Counted from the first letter of the stretch, positions 45,373-54,967 are shown. The stretch: DNA of 64,000 bases from Natronorubrum texcoconense (GCF_900100335.1 NZ_FNFE01000002.1:744001-808000), one strand, 5' to 3'. Notes: generated by a model from the letters alone, not told the origin. Translations and numbers: made by a program.

Positions 45373-46626
45373 CTACACTGGCTTCCCGAACGCGTACATC
45401 GTCTCGTGGGCCGTCACCTCGAGGTCGACGAAGTCGCCGGGCTCGAGACCGTACTCGCTCGCGTTCTGGACGATGAGCTGCCGGTACGCCGAGTCGCGGC
45501 ACTTCACCGAATCGGCGGTGCCCTCCTCGACGACCAGTACGTCCTCGCGCGTCTCGCCGACCATGTCGGCGTAGGCTTCGCCGACGATCTCGCGTTTCGC
45601 CGCGCTCATCTCCTTCGAGCGCTCCTTCTTGAGCGTCCCGCCGAGGCCCTTCATCTCGGCGGCGTCGGTGCCCGGCCGCTTCGAGAAGCGGGTGACGTTG
45701 ACCTTCTCCGGACGCGTCTCGCGCAGCAGGGCCATCGACTGTTCGTGGTCGTGGTCCGTTTCGGTCGGGAAGCCGACGATGAAGTCCGTCGAGAGCGTCC
45801 AGTAGTCGAGGGCCGCATCGAAGCTCTCGATGACCTCGAGATACTCCTCGACCTGGTGCTGGCGGCGCATGTCGCCGAGCACGTCGTCGCTGCCCGACTG
45901 CACCGGCGCGTGCAGGAAGTCGTAGAGTTCGTCGTACTCGGCGAAGACGTCCGCTAGCTCCTCGCGGATGCCGTGGACGCCCTTCGGGTTGGCCATCCCG
46001 ACGCGAACGCGGAACTCGCCCTCGAGTTCGCAGATCTCGGAGAGCAGCCGGTGCAGTTTGCGTTCGCCCTCGTCCCAGCCGTAGACGCCGGTGTCCTGAC
46101 CCGTGATCCGGATCTCCTTCGCGCCGGCGTGGATCAGCGCGCGGGCTTTCTCGACGTTTTCCTCGATCGGGGGCGAGTCGATCTTGCCCGTCGCGTGCTT
46201 CGTGATGCAGTACGAGCAGTCGGACATACAGCCCCGCGCGATAGGCAGGATGCCGACGACGCCGTCCAGAATGGGTTCGGCGTCGGGCGTCGTCGTCGGA
46301 CACTCGCCGTTCGTGACCGCCTCCGGCACCTCGTCCCAGTGGAGCACCTGCCCGTCGACCTCCGCCTTCGCGAACTCCTCGCCCTGGGCGAGCGCCATAC
46401 AGCCCGTGATGAACAGGTCCGCGGTCTCGTCGGCCAGTTCCTCGGCGCGGCGGAGCATGTTCCGCTCGGTCTTCTCGACGACGGTGCAGGTGTTCAGGAT
46501 GGCGACGTCCGCCTCGTCGGCCCCCTCGACTCGGTAGTGGCCCGCGTCGCGGAGCCGTCGCTCGATCTCACGGCTCTCCCCGCGGTTGGACGTACAGCCG
46601 TACGTCTCGATGTGGTACCGGGCCAT
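45373..46626 (-). CDS. tRNA threonylcarbamoyladenosine methylthiotransferase (archaeal MtaB/CDKAL1 type)
   Basis: 417 residues, radical SAM enzyme turning t6A37 into ms2t6A37 in tRNA. The UPF0004 N-terminus (YHIETYGCTSNRGE) and its cysteines (Cys11, CTVVEKT, TGCMALAQG) hold the auxiliary cluster. CMSDCSYCITKHATGK has the CxxxCxxC SAM cluster. The TRAM-like end (about 355-415) closes it. Single gene. Confidence 0.93.
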   Translation of the reverse strand: MARYHIETYGCTSNRGESREIERRLRDAGHYRVEGADEADVAILNTCTVVEKTERNMLRRAEELADETADLFITGCMALAQGEEFAKAEVDGQVLHWDEVPEAVTNGECPTTTPDAEPILDGVVGILPIARGCMSDCSYCITKHATGKIDSPPIEENVEKARALIHAGAKEIRITGQDTGVYGWDEGERKLHRLLSEICELEGEFRVRVGMANPKGVHGIREELADVFAEYDELYDFLHAPVQSGSDDVLGDMRRQHQVEEYLEVIESFDAALDYWTLSTDFIVGFPTETDHDHEQSMALLRETRPEKVNVTRFSKRPGTDAAEMKGLGGTLKKERSKEMSAAKREIVGEAYADMVGETREDVLVVEEGTADSVKCRDSAYRQLIVQNASEYGLEPGDFVDLEVTAHETMYAFGKPV

Positions 46627-46787
46627 TCGTTGCTATACGCTCGTCCGGTCCGAACGGCCAAAAGCCCGACGGATCGGGGCAGACCACCCTAGCGGACGTC
46701 GGGATCCGCGCTCGAGGCCTCCTCGACGAACCGGTGACTCGAGTATCGACGGCGACCCCAGTGCGCTCATCGTCGGACGCGATAAGG

Positions 46788-47909
46788 CTAAAACTCGCCT
46801 CGAAACTGTGCGTCGGAGAGAACTCCGGGTCGCCCCGTGCTCCCGCCCACGTACTCGCCGCGTTGGACTCGTTCGCGAAAGGCGTCGTAGACCCGATACC
46901 GCTCGCCGTCGCGCTCGTCGTCGAACGTATCCGTCCCGCGAGCGCCGCCGAACACCGTCCAGTCGGTTTCCTTGTCGATATTGAACCAGCAGGCCATTCG
47001 GACGTCGTTCGCCTCGATATAGTCGAAGACGTCCTCGATCCACTTGCGTTTGGCCTGCATGTCGGGTTCGCCGTCCCGGATCGACGTGGTCCCGAACTCG
47101 GGGAGCGACAGGGGGCGGCCGGTGAGATCGACGAGTCTGGTTCGCATCGGTTCGAAGATCGAGTCCGGCGACCGCCAGCCGTCCCCCATCGGGCTGTCGC
47201 CGAAGTTGTAGCCGTCGATGCCGACCCAGTCGACGTATGCGTCGCCGGGGTAGCTCGCCTCCGTGGGCACCTCCCCGTGTTCGGTCGCGTTCGGGTTCCA
47301 GAGCCACTGCACCCGATCCCGCGGATCGCCCGCACCGATCGCGGCGACGGCGTTCATCAGCCGCTCGTGGACGTACCGCCAGGCGTCGACGAAGGCCTCG
47401 GCGTCGCCGTCCTCGAGCACGCTCCAGGGGAGCCAGTCCCCGTTCATCTCCGGAAACGGTCGGAAGTAGAGCCGTCGCGGCCCGTCGATCGCCGGATCGT
47501 CGGTCGCCAACCACGCCGCGAGTTCCGCCACCCACCACTCGAGGACGTCGTCGTACTCGCCGTCGCGAACCTGCCGCGTGATCGTCGACGGCGTGTCGGT
47601 CTCCGAGCCGGTGTAGGAGAGCCAGGTCACCATCGGCACGTGACCGGTCTGCCAGACCTCGGTCATCCCGGAGAGAAACTGCCGACGCACGCGCTCGTCG
47701 TCGTCCGCGTTCACGTACAGCGTAAGCACGCCGAAACGGGTCTCGAGCCACCGCTCGAATGGGCGGAACTGCTCCGGCGAGGCGGCGTTTTCGCCCGGAT
47801 ACGCGCCGAGAATCCGCCGGCGTTCGTTGGTCGTCGGCCCGGCACAGCCGCTGATCGAACTCAGAAGCGGGACCGTGCCGACCGAACAGAGGACGTCGCG
47901 TCGTCGCAC
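46788..47909 (-). CDS. Glycoside hydrolase family 26-like lipoprotein
   Basis: 373 residues. RRRDVLCSVGTVPLLSSISGC is a lipobox-type signal with Cys about 21. The barrel shows MVTWLSYTG, YFRPFPEMNGDWLPW with the acid/base Glu, NATEHG...DWVGIDGYNFGDS, and LPEFGTT with the nucleophile Glu. Both Glu are in the positions expected for GH26 beta-mannanases and related enzymes. It would act on an outside glycan. GTG 47909 starts the signal; the longer frame to 48098 overlaps the gatD promoter. Substrate inference only. Confidence 0.75.
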   Translation of the reverse strand: MRRRDVLCSVGTVPLLSSISGCAGPTTNERRRILGAYPGENAASPEQFRPFERWLETRFGVLTLYVNADDDERVRRQFLSGMTEVWQTGHVPMVTWLSYTGSETDTPSTITRQVRDGEYDDVLEWWVAELAAWLATDDPAIDGPRRLYFRPFPEMNGDWLPWSVLEDGDAEAFVDAWRYVHERLMNAVAAIGAGDPRDRVQWLWNPNATEHGEVPTEASYPGDAYVDWVGIDGYNFGDSPMGDGWRSPDSIFEPMRTRLVDLTGRPLSLPEFGTTSIRDGEPDMQAKRKWIEDVFDYIEANDVRMACWFNIDKETDWTVFGGARGTDTFDDERDGERYRVYDAFRERVQRGEYVGGSTGRPGVLSDAQFRGEF

Positions 47910-48014
47910 GGGAGTGATACGGCGCGAGCGGGCATACGTATCGCGGACGGTCGCGGACGATCGCGGGCGCGCCGAAAGCGTGCCTTCAAGTCCGACCCCG
48001 CGCAACGCCACCAC

Positions 48015-49265
48015 ATGAACCCAGGCGATCGCGTTCGCGTCGACCGCGCGGATCGCACGTACGAAGGCGTGTTGCTCCCCTCGAGTACCGACGACCACCT
48101 CGTCGTCAAACTCGAGGGCGGCTACAACGTCGGCGTCGACCGGGACGGCGCCGACGTCGAACTGCTCGAGGAAGACGTCTACGAGATCGACGGCGACACC
48201 GCAGGTGAGGAAGGGAGCGTCTCCGAGATCGAGTTCGACGACGACTTGCCGACGATCTCGCTGATCTCGACGGGCGGCACCATCGCGTCGACGGTCGACT
48301 ACCGCACGGGCGCCGTGACGGCGCAGTTCGACGCCGAGGACGTCCTACGCGCGGTTCCGGATCTCGCCGGTCGGGCGAACTACCGCGGGAGAGTCGTCGC
48401 GAACATCCTCTCGGAGAACATGGAGCCGCCGCTCTGGCAGGACCTCGCGCAGGCGGTCTCGGAGGAGATCGAAGCCGGCGCCGACGGGGTCGTCGTCATG
48501 CACGGCACCGACACGATGCAGTACTCCGCGTCGGCGCTCGCGTTCATGCTCGAGACGCCCGTCCCGATCGTCTTCACGGGCTCCCAGCGCTCGGCCGACC
48601 GACCCTCCTCGGACAACGTGATGAACGCCGTCTCGGCCGTCGAGGCAGCCAAGAGCGACTGCGCGGAGGTGCTGGTCTGCATGCACGCCTCCGAGAGCGA
48701 CGATATCTGTGCGCTGCACCGCGGGACGCGCGTCCGGAAGAACCACACCTCGCGTCGCGACGCCTTCGAGACCGTCGGCGCCGAACCGCTGGGCGAGGTC
48801 GAGTACGAGACGGAAGACGTCACGTTTCGACGAGAGTACCAACAGCGAGGCGAGACCGACCTCGAACTCGCCGACGCCCTCGAGAGCGACGTCGAACTCC
48901 TCAAGTTCACGCCCGGAATGGACCCCGCCTTCCTCGACGTCGTCGAAGGGGCGGCGGGCCTGGTCATCGAAGGCACCGGCCTCGGCCACGTTCAGACCGA
49001 CCTCATTCCGCGGATCGAGGGGCTCGTCGAAAACGGCACGACGGTCGTGATGACGAGTCAATGTCTCGAAGGTCGGGTCTGTGACCGGGTCTACGATACG
49101 GGTCGGGACTTGCTCGAGGCCGGCGTCGTCGAGGCCGGCGACACCCTCCCCGGGACGGCGAAAGTGAAGCTGATGTGGGCGCTCGAGCACAGCGAGAACG
49201 TTGAAGAGGCGATGGGGACCTCGCTGGCCGGCGAGATTCAGGAGCGATCGGTTCCCTGGGAGTAG
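48015..49265 (+). CDS. gatD: Glu-tRNA(Gln) amidotransferase subunit D
   Basis: 416 residues. With GatE it turns Glu-tRNA(Gln) into Gln-tRNA(Gln) in archaea. GatD-type N-terminal barrel (GDRVRVDRADRTYEGVLLP, about 4-60), then the L-asparaginase I domain with ISTGGTIAST (catalytic Thr), VVMHGTDTMQYSASALAF and a Lys in the third motif. gatE is not in the window. ATG 48015 chosen; the frame in front is a shadow of the GH26-like gene. Confidence 0.95.
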   Translation: MNPGDRVRVDRADRTYEGVLLPSSTDDHLVVKLEGGYNVGVDRDGADVELLEEDVYEIDGDTAGEEGSVSEIEFDDDLPTISLISTGGTIASTVDYRTGAVTAQFDAEDVLRAVPDLAGRANYRGRVVANILSENMEPPLWQDLAQAVSEEIEAGADGVVVMHGTDTMQYSASALAFMLETPVPIVFTGSQRSADRPSSDNVMNAVSAVEAAKSDCAEVLVCMHASESDDICALHRGTRVRKNHTSRRDAFETVGAEPLGEVEYETEDVTFRREYQQRGETDLELADALESDVELLKFTPGMDPAFLDVVEGAAGLVIEGTGLGHVQTDLIPRIEGLVENGTTVVMTSQCLEGRVCDRVYDTGRDLLEAGVVEAGDTLPGTAKVKLMWALEHSENVEEAMGTSLAGEIQERSVPWE

Positions 49266-49407
49266 CCGCGAAATCGACCGTCCCGACAGCGTCCCGGGGC
49301 GTACGCTCCGTCCCGCCACCCCGTCGAGGGTATGCGATTTTACGGCACACTGCGTCCGTCTGAAAAGCGCTTTCCCGCGTGACTGCCTCAGATGCGTTCA
49401 ACGAACC

Positions 49408-50370
49408 ATGGTTCCCAATCTGGAGACCGAGACGCCGGTCGAGATCCGCCGGGCGACCCACGACGACTACGAGGCCGTCGTCGACTTTACGAGCGACATC
49501 TGGCCGGATCGCGGCGGCGATTACATTCCGAAAATCTACCACGACTGGCTCGAGGACGACGGAGACGACAGGAAAACGTTCCTCGCGACGATCGACGGCG
49601 AAGCCGCAGGCATCGTTCAGGCCGTCATGCTCACCCCCGACGAGGCCTGGTTCCAGGGGATGCGAGTCTCCGCAGACCACCGTCGACAGGGCGTGAGCCA
49701 GCGGCTGAACGAAGCCTGCTTCGAGTGGGCGCGCGAGCGGGGCGCGACGCTCGCCCGCGTCATGATCTTCTCGTGGAACGCGGTATCGATCGGCGCGGCC
49801 CGCGCGAGCGGCTTCGAGCCGATCACGGAGTTCCGGTTCGCCCACCCGACCCCGGACCCGGACGCCGAGGGACCGTATCGCGTCTCGGGCGATCCGACGG
49901 CCGCCTGGCGCTACTGGACCCACAGCGACGCCCGCGAGCACCTGTCCGGGCTCGGGCTCGATCCCGAGGAGTCGTGGGCCGTCCGCGAACTCACGCGCGA
50001 GGACTTCGAGCGCTTCGCCGACGAGTCGGCGGTGTTCGCCGTCGCGGGCGACGACGGACTCGCGGGGGCGGCCTACCGGAGCCGAACGTACGAGCGAACC
50101 GTCGAGAATGATGGCGACGCCGATTCGGGCGACGACACGGAACCCGAAACCGAGACGTGGGCCGAGTACGGCGTCGGCGCGTGGGAGGACGTCGATGCCG
50201 CCCGCTCGCTGTTCGCGGCGATCGCTCGAGACGCGGCCGACTGCGGAGCCGACGAGGCGCGTGTCCTGATCCCCGAAACCGCCCGATACGTCTGTGACGT
50301 CCCGTACGCCGGCGCCGGACTCTCCGACGAGCCGGATTTCGTGCTCGGGATCGATCTCGCCGCGAACTGA
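49408..50370 (+). CDS. GNAT acetyltransferase with second GNAT-like half
   Basis: 320 residues. The first half is a GNAT domain with IRRATHDDYEAVVDFTSDIW and the CoA loop MRVSADHRRQGVSQRLNEAC (about 82-101). The second half (from about 175) restarts with LDPEESWAVRELTREDFERF and ends FVLGIDL, so it looks like a tandem, partly degenerate GNAT without a clear CoA loop. Substrate unknown. Confidence 0.85.
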   Translation: MVPNLETETPVEIRRATHDDYEAVVDFTSDIWPDRGGDYIPKIYHDWLEDDGDDRKTFLATIDGEAAGIVQAVMLTPDEAWFQGMRVSADHRRQGVSQRLNEACFEWARERGATLARVMIFSWNAVSIGAARASGFEPITEFRFAHPTPDPDAEGPYRVSGDPTAAWRYWTHSDAREHLSGLGLDPEESWAVRELTREDFERFADESAVFAVAGDDGLAGAAYRSRTYERTVENDGDADSGDDTEPETETWAEYGVGAWEDVDAARSLFAAIARDAADCGADEARVLIPETARYVCDVPYAGAGLSDEPDFVLGIDLAAN

Positions 50371-50499
50371 CGGGGGTTGGCCGTCGATTCGTTTCTACGA
50401 GAGATCGATCGTCGGGTCGTCCGCGTTTTCGAAGCCCGCGAGACGCCGTTCGTTCAGCGGGACTGACGGGTGAGCTACCCCTACTTGGTGCGTGCTAGC

Positions 50500-51780
50500 G
50501 TGAGTGAAGACGAGATGGTCGCCGAAACCCCGCGGGAGAGCCGACACGACGAGATCGAGGCGATACTGGAGTCGAAGGCGAGCGGCGTGAAACCGGTACG
50601 AGACGAGGTGGACAAGTACACGGTCGTCGGGCCAGCCCGGCGAGATACCTTCGCGAACTGGGTGACGCCAATCGAGGAGCACTTCGTCTGCCACCGGAAC
50701 GATATTCCGGACGGCGACGCCGACGCGTGGACCGTCTCGCTCACCGGGCAGGTCGAAGCGGAGCTCTCGGTGAGCGAAATCGCGGACGGATACCCCACCG
50801 TTGCCGTCGCCCACACCATGGAGTGTGCGGGAAACGGCCGCGGGCAACACGACCCCGAAACGGGAAGCGTCCAGTGGGGGTTCGAGGCCGTTGCTACCGC
50901 GATCTGGACCGGCGCGCCGCTCGAGTCGATCCTCCGCGACCACGGCGTGGCGGCCGCCGAGGGGACGTGGCTGACCGCGGTCGGCGGGGACCCCGCAGAC
51001 GGCGACGACGTCTTCGCGCGGTCGATCCCGCTCGAGAAAGCGATCGACGACTGCATCCTCGCCTTCGAGATGAACGGCGAGGCGCTCCCGCGGGAGCACG
51101 GCTATCCGGTGCGGCTGATCGTTCCCGGCTGGTACGGCGTCAACAACGTCAAGTGGGTCGAGGAGCTCCGAGTCACGAACTCGATGGTGGGCCAGGGCTC
51201 GCTCGACCGGCCCGGCGAACACGCCTACTGGCAGCAGGAGGCGTACCGGATCCACCCGCGAAACGCTCCCCCCGAGGCGAACGAGACGATCGAGACGGTC
51301 GATACGTGGGAGCAACTCGAGGGCGCGGTCGATCACCCCTACACGTTCGACGCGAACGCGATGTCGGTGATCGGGACGCCGGACGGGGAGTCGCCCGTGA
51401 CGCCGAAAGCGGACGGAACGGTCGAAATTCGGGGCGTCGCCTGGGCGGGTGACGACGCGGTAGCGCGCGTAGAGATCTCGACCGACGGCGGCGCAACGTG
51501 GGACGACGCGGAGCTGTTCGGCCCCGACTACGCCGGCGCGTGGCGGCTGTTCCGGTACGACTGGAACGCGGAGGCCGGCCGCCACTCGCTGGTATCACGG
51601 GCGACCGACGAACTCGAGCGACGACAGCCGGCGACCATCTCCGCGCCAGACGCGTGGCGCGACGCCCTCGAGAACGACGAGTTCCCCTGGAACGAGGGCG
51701 GATACGCCGCGAACGCCTACGAACCGAACGGCGTAACGGTCGAGGTCCGTCCCGCGGATGGCTCGACGAAAAACGAGTGA
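50500..51780 (+). CDS. Sulfite-oxidase-like molybdopterin-dependent oxidoreductase
   Basis: 426 residues. Mo-binding core with FVCHRNDIPD near 60-69, the Mo-coordinating Cys in HTMECAGNGRG near 107-117 and GWYGVNNVKWVEEL near 208-221. The C-terminal Mo-co dimerisation domain is near 300-400 (VEIRGVAWAGDDAVARVEIST). No signal peptide, so cytoplasmic. The substrate could be sulfite or an organic substrate; electron acceptor unknown. Several starts are possible (GTG 50470, 50488, 50500; ATG 50515); 50500 is an arbitrary middle choice. A MoaD/SAMP-like protein converges 32 bases away. Confidence 0.85.
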   Translation: MSEDEMVAETPRESRHDEIEAILESKASGVKPVRDEVDKYTVVGPARRDTFANWVTPIEEHFVCHRNDIPDGDADAWTVSLTGQVEAELSVSEIADGYPTVAVAHTMECAGNGRGQHDPETGSVQWGFEAVATAIWTGAPLESILRDHGVAAAEGTWLTAVGGDPADGDDVFARSIPLEKAIDDCILAFEMNGEALPREHGYPVRLIVPGWYGVNNVKWVEELRVTNSMVGQGSLDRPGEHAYWQQEAYRIHPRNAPPEANETIETVDTWEQLEGAVDHPYTFDANAMSVIGTPDGESPVTPKADGTVEIRGVAWAGDDAVARVEISTDGGATWDDAELFGPDYAGAWRLFRYDWNAEAGRHSLVSRATDELERRQPATISAPDAWRDALENDEFPWNEGGYAANAYEPNGVTVEVRPADGSTKNE

Positions 51781-51812
51781 GGCGAACGAGACGAACCGCG
51801 GCTCGACGACCG

Positions 51813-52094
51813 CTACCCGCCGCTGACCGGCGGAAACAGCGCCAGCTCGTCGCCCTCCTTGAGTTCCGTCTCGAGGCCCTCCTCCTCGACTAAGACGTTC
51901 GTTCCGTTTCGAAGCACGTTGATCTGTGAGCGCAGGTCGCCGTCGTCCAGGACGCGCTCCTCGAGCTCTGATCGGTCCGCGACGAGTTGCTCGAGGGCGT
52001 CTCCGACGGTATCACCGGCCGACGCGTCGACGGTGACGTGTTTGTCGCCTGCGCGCTCCGCGAGGTCGGCAAAGAGCTTCCACTCCGTAGGCAT
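51813..52094 (-). CDS. Ubiquitin-like small archaeal modifier / MoaD family protein
   Basis: 93 residues. Beta-grasp fold: TEWKLFADLAERAG opens it, a long helix follows (VGDALEQLVADRSELEERV), and it ends with ELALFPPVSGG. The exposed C-terminal di-glycine is the adenylated and ligated end of SAMP/MoaD proteins, used either as a protein tag or as sulfur carrier for molybdopterin. The neighbour with a molybdopterin cofactor makes the sulfur-carrier role attractive, but many haloarchaea use SAMP1 for both. ATG 52094 is chosen over an upstream ATG at 52121. Confidence 0.9.
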   Translation of the reverse strand: MPTEWKLFADLAERAGDKHVTVDASAGDTVGDALEQLVADRSELEERVLDDGDLRSQINVLRNGTNVLVEEEGLETELKEGDELALFPPVSGG

Positions 52095-52125
52095 ACGTGG
52101 CGATATCGGTGCCGACGGCAAGTAG

Positions 52126-53442
52126 CTACCGCTCCCGTGTGCGGTTCGCCGGCGACGCCGACTCCGCTGCCGGTGGCTCTCCCGCGGCTGCAGCCGACTC
52201 CGTATTCGATTCGCGCGTCTGTGCGATCTCGGACACCCGCCGGAGCGCCTCCGGACGGCCGAGCACGTACGCCGTATCGCCGGCCTCGAGTTGGGTCTCC
52301 GCGTCGGGCAACGCGAGGTGGTCGGCGGCGTCGGCCGGCGACTCGCCGCGCTCGACGGCGACGACGAGCACCGGGAGCGAGCCGACGGTCGCCCCCGCGA
52401 GCCCGTCGCCGGCTGCGACGGGAAGCGTCGTCACCGTTTCATCAGCCGCCCGCAGGAGGGAGACGAGGTCGCGCTCCGCGCCCGGGCTCCGGGGCAGGGT
52501 CACGAGTCGGTAGGCGGCGTCGGACTCGAGTGACTCCGCGTCGTCGGCGTCGACGGCGACGGTCGCGACGTCGTCGGCCACGCCGCGGAGTTCGCCGCCG
52601 GTCACCCGTCGCAGCGAGTCGCCCTCGCGCCGCCAGATGCGAACCGCGTCGCCCGGACTGGCGTCGGGTGCGGGGTCGCCCCGGATCGCGACGGCGACGC
52701 TGCCCGGCGCGAGCGTCGGCCCGATTCCGGCCGGCCGGCTGCCGAGGCCGAGGTGGGAAATCGTGCCGTCGTCGGCGAACTCGACATCGACGTGGCCGAT
52801 GCCGTGGTCGCGCTCGAGGCGATCGATCAGCCGCTCGCGGAGCCGATCGGTGGTGAGCCGCCGCGGGAAGAGGAACGTCTGACCCGCGAGTTCCGCCTTC
52901 GTGGTGGGATCGACGGGATCGTAGCCGTCGACGTCGGCGATGGTCTCGGGGAGCTCGACGGTGACGACGCGGCCCGCCGAGCGGACGAGTTGGCCGACCT
53001 CCGTCATCGTTCGGGGAGCCGTCGCGGCGAACACGTCCCGCGCGAGGTAGTCGCCCGCTCGGCGGCCGCCGTCGGCGGCGATCGCACTCGCGGTGAAGGC
53101 GGCGACGGTGTAGACGGCCGTCGCGGGCTCGAGAAGTCCCGTATCACCGATGATCGCGTCCTGGAGGGCGGACTGCGTGTTCAGCCAGATCGCGACCATC
53201 GTGACGCCGAGCAAGATCGCGATGCCCTCGGGAATCTCGTCCGCGCTGTACCAGCGAAAGACGAACGCCACCGTCGCACCCGTCCCGGCTGCGAGCAGCC
53301 CGAAGCCGAGGATGCGAACGACGGCGTCTATCAGCGTCTCCGAGGGGAGCGTCTGGGCGACGACGGGATCGAGGGCGAACGGCGGGACAACGGCGGCGAG
53401 GACGAACAACGCGGCCACGGATTCGACGTATGCGGCGCTCAT
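52126..53442 (-). CDS. TrkA-C domain membrane protein (second of a pair)
   Basis: 438 residues. N-terminal transmembrane helices at about 8-26, 40-64, 75-92 and 108-125 are followed by a soluble part with TrkA-C-like domains (about 230-275, LVSLLRAADETV ..., and 385-415, LPDAETQLEAGDTAYVLGRPEALRRV). Starts inside the end of the preceding gene (ATGA overlap). No Trk ion pore is visible. It likely senses or controls K+ flux by ligand-binding TrkA-C units. Precise partner unknown. Confidence 0.7.
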   Translation of the reverse strand: MSAAYVESVAALFVLAAVVPPFALDPVVAQTLPSETLIDAVVRILGFGLLAAGTGATVAFVFRWYSADEIPEGIAILLGVTMVAIWLNTQSALQDAIIGDTGLLEPATAVYTVAAFTASAIAADGGRRAGDYLARDVFAATAPRTMTEVGQLVRSAGRVVTVELPETIADVDGYDPVDPTTKAELAGQTFLFPRRLTTDRLRERLIDRLERDHGIGHVDVEFADDGTISHLGLGSRPAGIGPTLAPGSVAVAIRGDPAPDASPGDAVRIWRREGDSLRRVTGGELRGVADDVATVAVDADDAESLESDAAYRLVTLPRSPGAERDLVSLLRAADETVTTLPVAAGDGLAGATVGSLPVLVVAVERGESPADAADHLALPDAETQLEAGDTAYVLGRPEALRRVSEIAQTRESNTESAAAAGEPPAAESASPANRTRER

Positions 53443-54701
53443 TCCTCGAGCCCCTCCACGAACTCGTCGATCGCCCGCTCGGGGCCCGCGACGAACAGTT
53501 CGTCGCCCGCCTCGAGTCGCCGTTCGATACCGGGACCGAACACCCAGCCGTGGCGGCGACCGCTCGTCTCGCTCCCGTGGCGGCGAATCGCGAGGATCGT
53601 CACGGTTCCCGAGGAGACGGCGTCGGCGGTCGAATCGCCGGCTCCCGCCGGCCCGACGGTGACGCGCCGGATCGCGTACCCGGCCCGCCTGACCAGAGCG
53701 AACGCCTCGAACTCGCGACTGGTGCCGCGCGAGCGGACCCGGATCCGCGGCCGATCGGTCTCGAGCAGTGCTTTGGCGTCTCGGCGGGCGACGGAGACAG
53801 TGACGCGGCCGACGCCGCCGGCGCTCGCGGTCGTCGGTTTCGGCTCCGAATCCAGCGCCGGTGCGTCCTCGCCGCCGTCGGTGACCGCCGTTCCGGACGG
53901 TTCGTCCCCAGACTCGTCGGTCACGCTCTCGGCGCGTTCCGCGTCGATTTCGGTTCGCGCACTCAGGACCGTCCCGGAAATCGTTCGCTCGCCGGCGCTG
54001 ACGGTTACCTCGTCCCCCCGGGCCAGCCCCGTCGGGACCAGCGTCGCGAGCGAGACGGCGCGCTGGCCGTCCGGGACCCGCCGCGAGAGCCCGCCCGACG
54101 GCGGCGCCGCGACGATCGTCGCGCGGGCCTGTTCGTCGATCGAAACGTCGACGTCGGCCAGATCGTGATCCGTCCGCAGGCGTTCCTCGAGGCGGATCTC
54201 GAGCTCCGAGAGCGGGATGTCGGCGGGGAGCTTCCACGAGCCGTTCTTCAGCGTTCCGCGGAGATCCGGCGAAAGCGGGGGGTAGCCCTGCATGTCCCGA
54301 ATTTCGCCCGCCGGACGGACCGTGACCTGCCCCATCGTGCCGACGAGTTCGACGACGTCGGCCGAGAGCGTTCGCTGGCGAAGCGAGGTAAAGGAGAGTC
54401 GACGCGGGAGTTCGGAACCGAGTTTGTCGCCCTGACTGTGCGCGTAGAGCGCGAGCATGAGGACGACGAGCACCGCGACCAGCAGCCGCGGCGACTGCGC
54501 GATGTCTGGTTCGACGAGACCCAACAGCCCGCCCTGCACGCTGGCGATCGAGAGCGCGAGGACGACGACACCGAACCCCGGCAGCGTCACGCCCGTAAAG
54601 TAGCGGACGAGAAATCCGAGCGAGCCGGCGACGAAGGCGGGAACGATTCCTGTCAGGAGACCGAGATAGAGCCCGAGCAGGACTTCGACTGGAAGCGTCA
54701 T
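53439..54701 (-). CDS. TrkA-C domain membrane protein (first of a pair)
   Basis: 420 residues. Three N-terminal hydrophobic helices (about 5-30, 36-60, 70-90) followed by soluble domains: LELVGTMGQVTVRPAGE-like strand region, and a C-terminal TrkA-C module ending DELFVAGPERAIDEFV. Overlaps the next gene by 4 bases, so the pair is translationally coupled. Its start codon lies only about 10 bases from the left end of the TnpB element, which has cut or replaced the original promoter region. Confidence 0.7.
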   Translation of the reverse strand: MTLPVEVLLGLYLGLLTGIVPAFVAGSLGFLVRYFTGVTLPGFGVVVLALSIASVQGGLLGLVEPDIAQSPRLLVAVLVVLMLALYAHSQGDKLGSELPRRLSFTSLRQRTLSADVVELVGTMGQVTVRPAGEIRDMQGYPPLSPDLRGTLKNGSWKLPADIPLSELEIRLEERLRTDHDLADVDVSIDEQARATIVAAPPSGGLSRRVPDGQRAVSLATLVPTGLARGDEVTVSAGERTISGTVLSARTEIDAERAESVTDESGDEPSGTAVTDGGEDAPALDSEPKPTTASAGGVGRVTVSVARRDAKALLETDRPRIRVRSRGTSREFEAFALVRRAGYAIRRVTVGPAGAGDSTADAVSSGTVTILAIRRHGSETSGRRHGWVFGPGIERRLEAGDELFVAGPERAIDEFVEGLEE

Positions 54702-54719
54702 CTTGCAGTAGCGAGGAAA

Positions 54720-54739
54720 CCCCGTCCCTTGGGGCGGGG
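54720..54739 (+). repeat. Left-end hairpin of the TnpB element
   Basis: Eight pairs CCCCGTCC / GGGCGGGG-type (one G-T) around CTTG. Subterminal hairpins of this sort are recognised by TnpA in IS200/IS605 elements. Confidence 0.6.
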
Positions 54740-54771
54740 AGGAATCGCGTTCGTTCGTGTCTCGACTCGGC

Positions 54772-54906
54772 CTACAACGGCCCTTCGGTGTCCAACGATC
54801 TCGCACCTTGGAGCAACATTCCTTTCCAAGTGAGGCCGTGTGCGTCTTTGATTTCGCTCAGGCGGTCGTACTCGTCTTGATCGACTTCGATGTTCAGGTT
54901 GGGCAT
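54772..54906 (-). CDS. Small protein divergent from TnpB (44 aa)
   Basis: 44 residues beginning MPNLNIEVDQDEYDRLSEIK and then HGLTWKGMLLQGARSL. The pattern, a beta strand then two helices with IEVD...RLxEIKxxHGLTW, resembles the ribbon-helix-helix-like small proteins that accompany haloarchaeal IS200/IS605 TnpB genes. It is inside the element and divergent from tnpB. Possibly a regulator of the element. Too short for many gene callers. Confidence 0.65.
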   Translation of the reverse strand: MPNLNIEVDQDEYDRLSEIKDAHGLTWKGMLLQGARSLDTEGPL

Positions 54907-54967
54907 CTATGCACATGATTATCTTTTCATTAGTTTTAACTATTATGCTCTCGTACTTGTAATCGTG

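Noticed and set aside
54890-54967. N-terminal extension of tnpB (26 codons)
   Set aside because: AT-rich and not TnpB-like; it covers the divergent promoter of the 44-residue gene.
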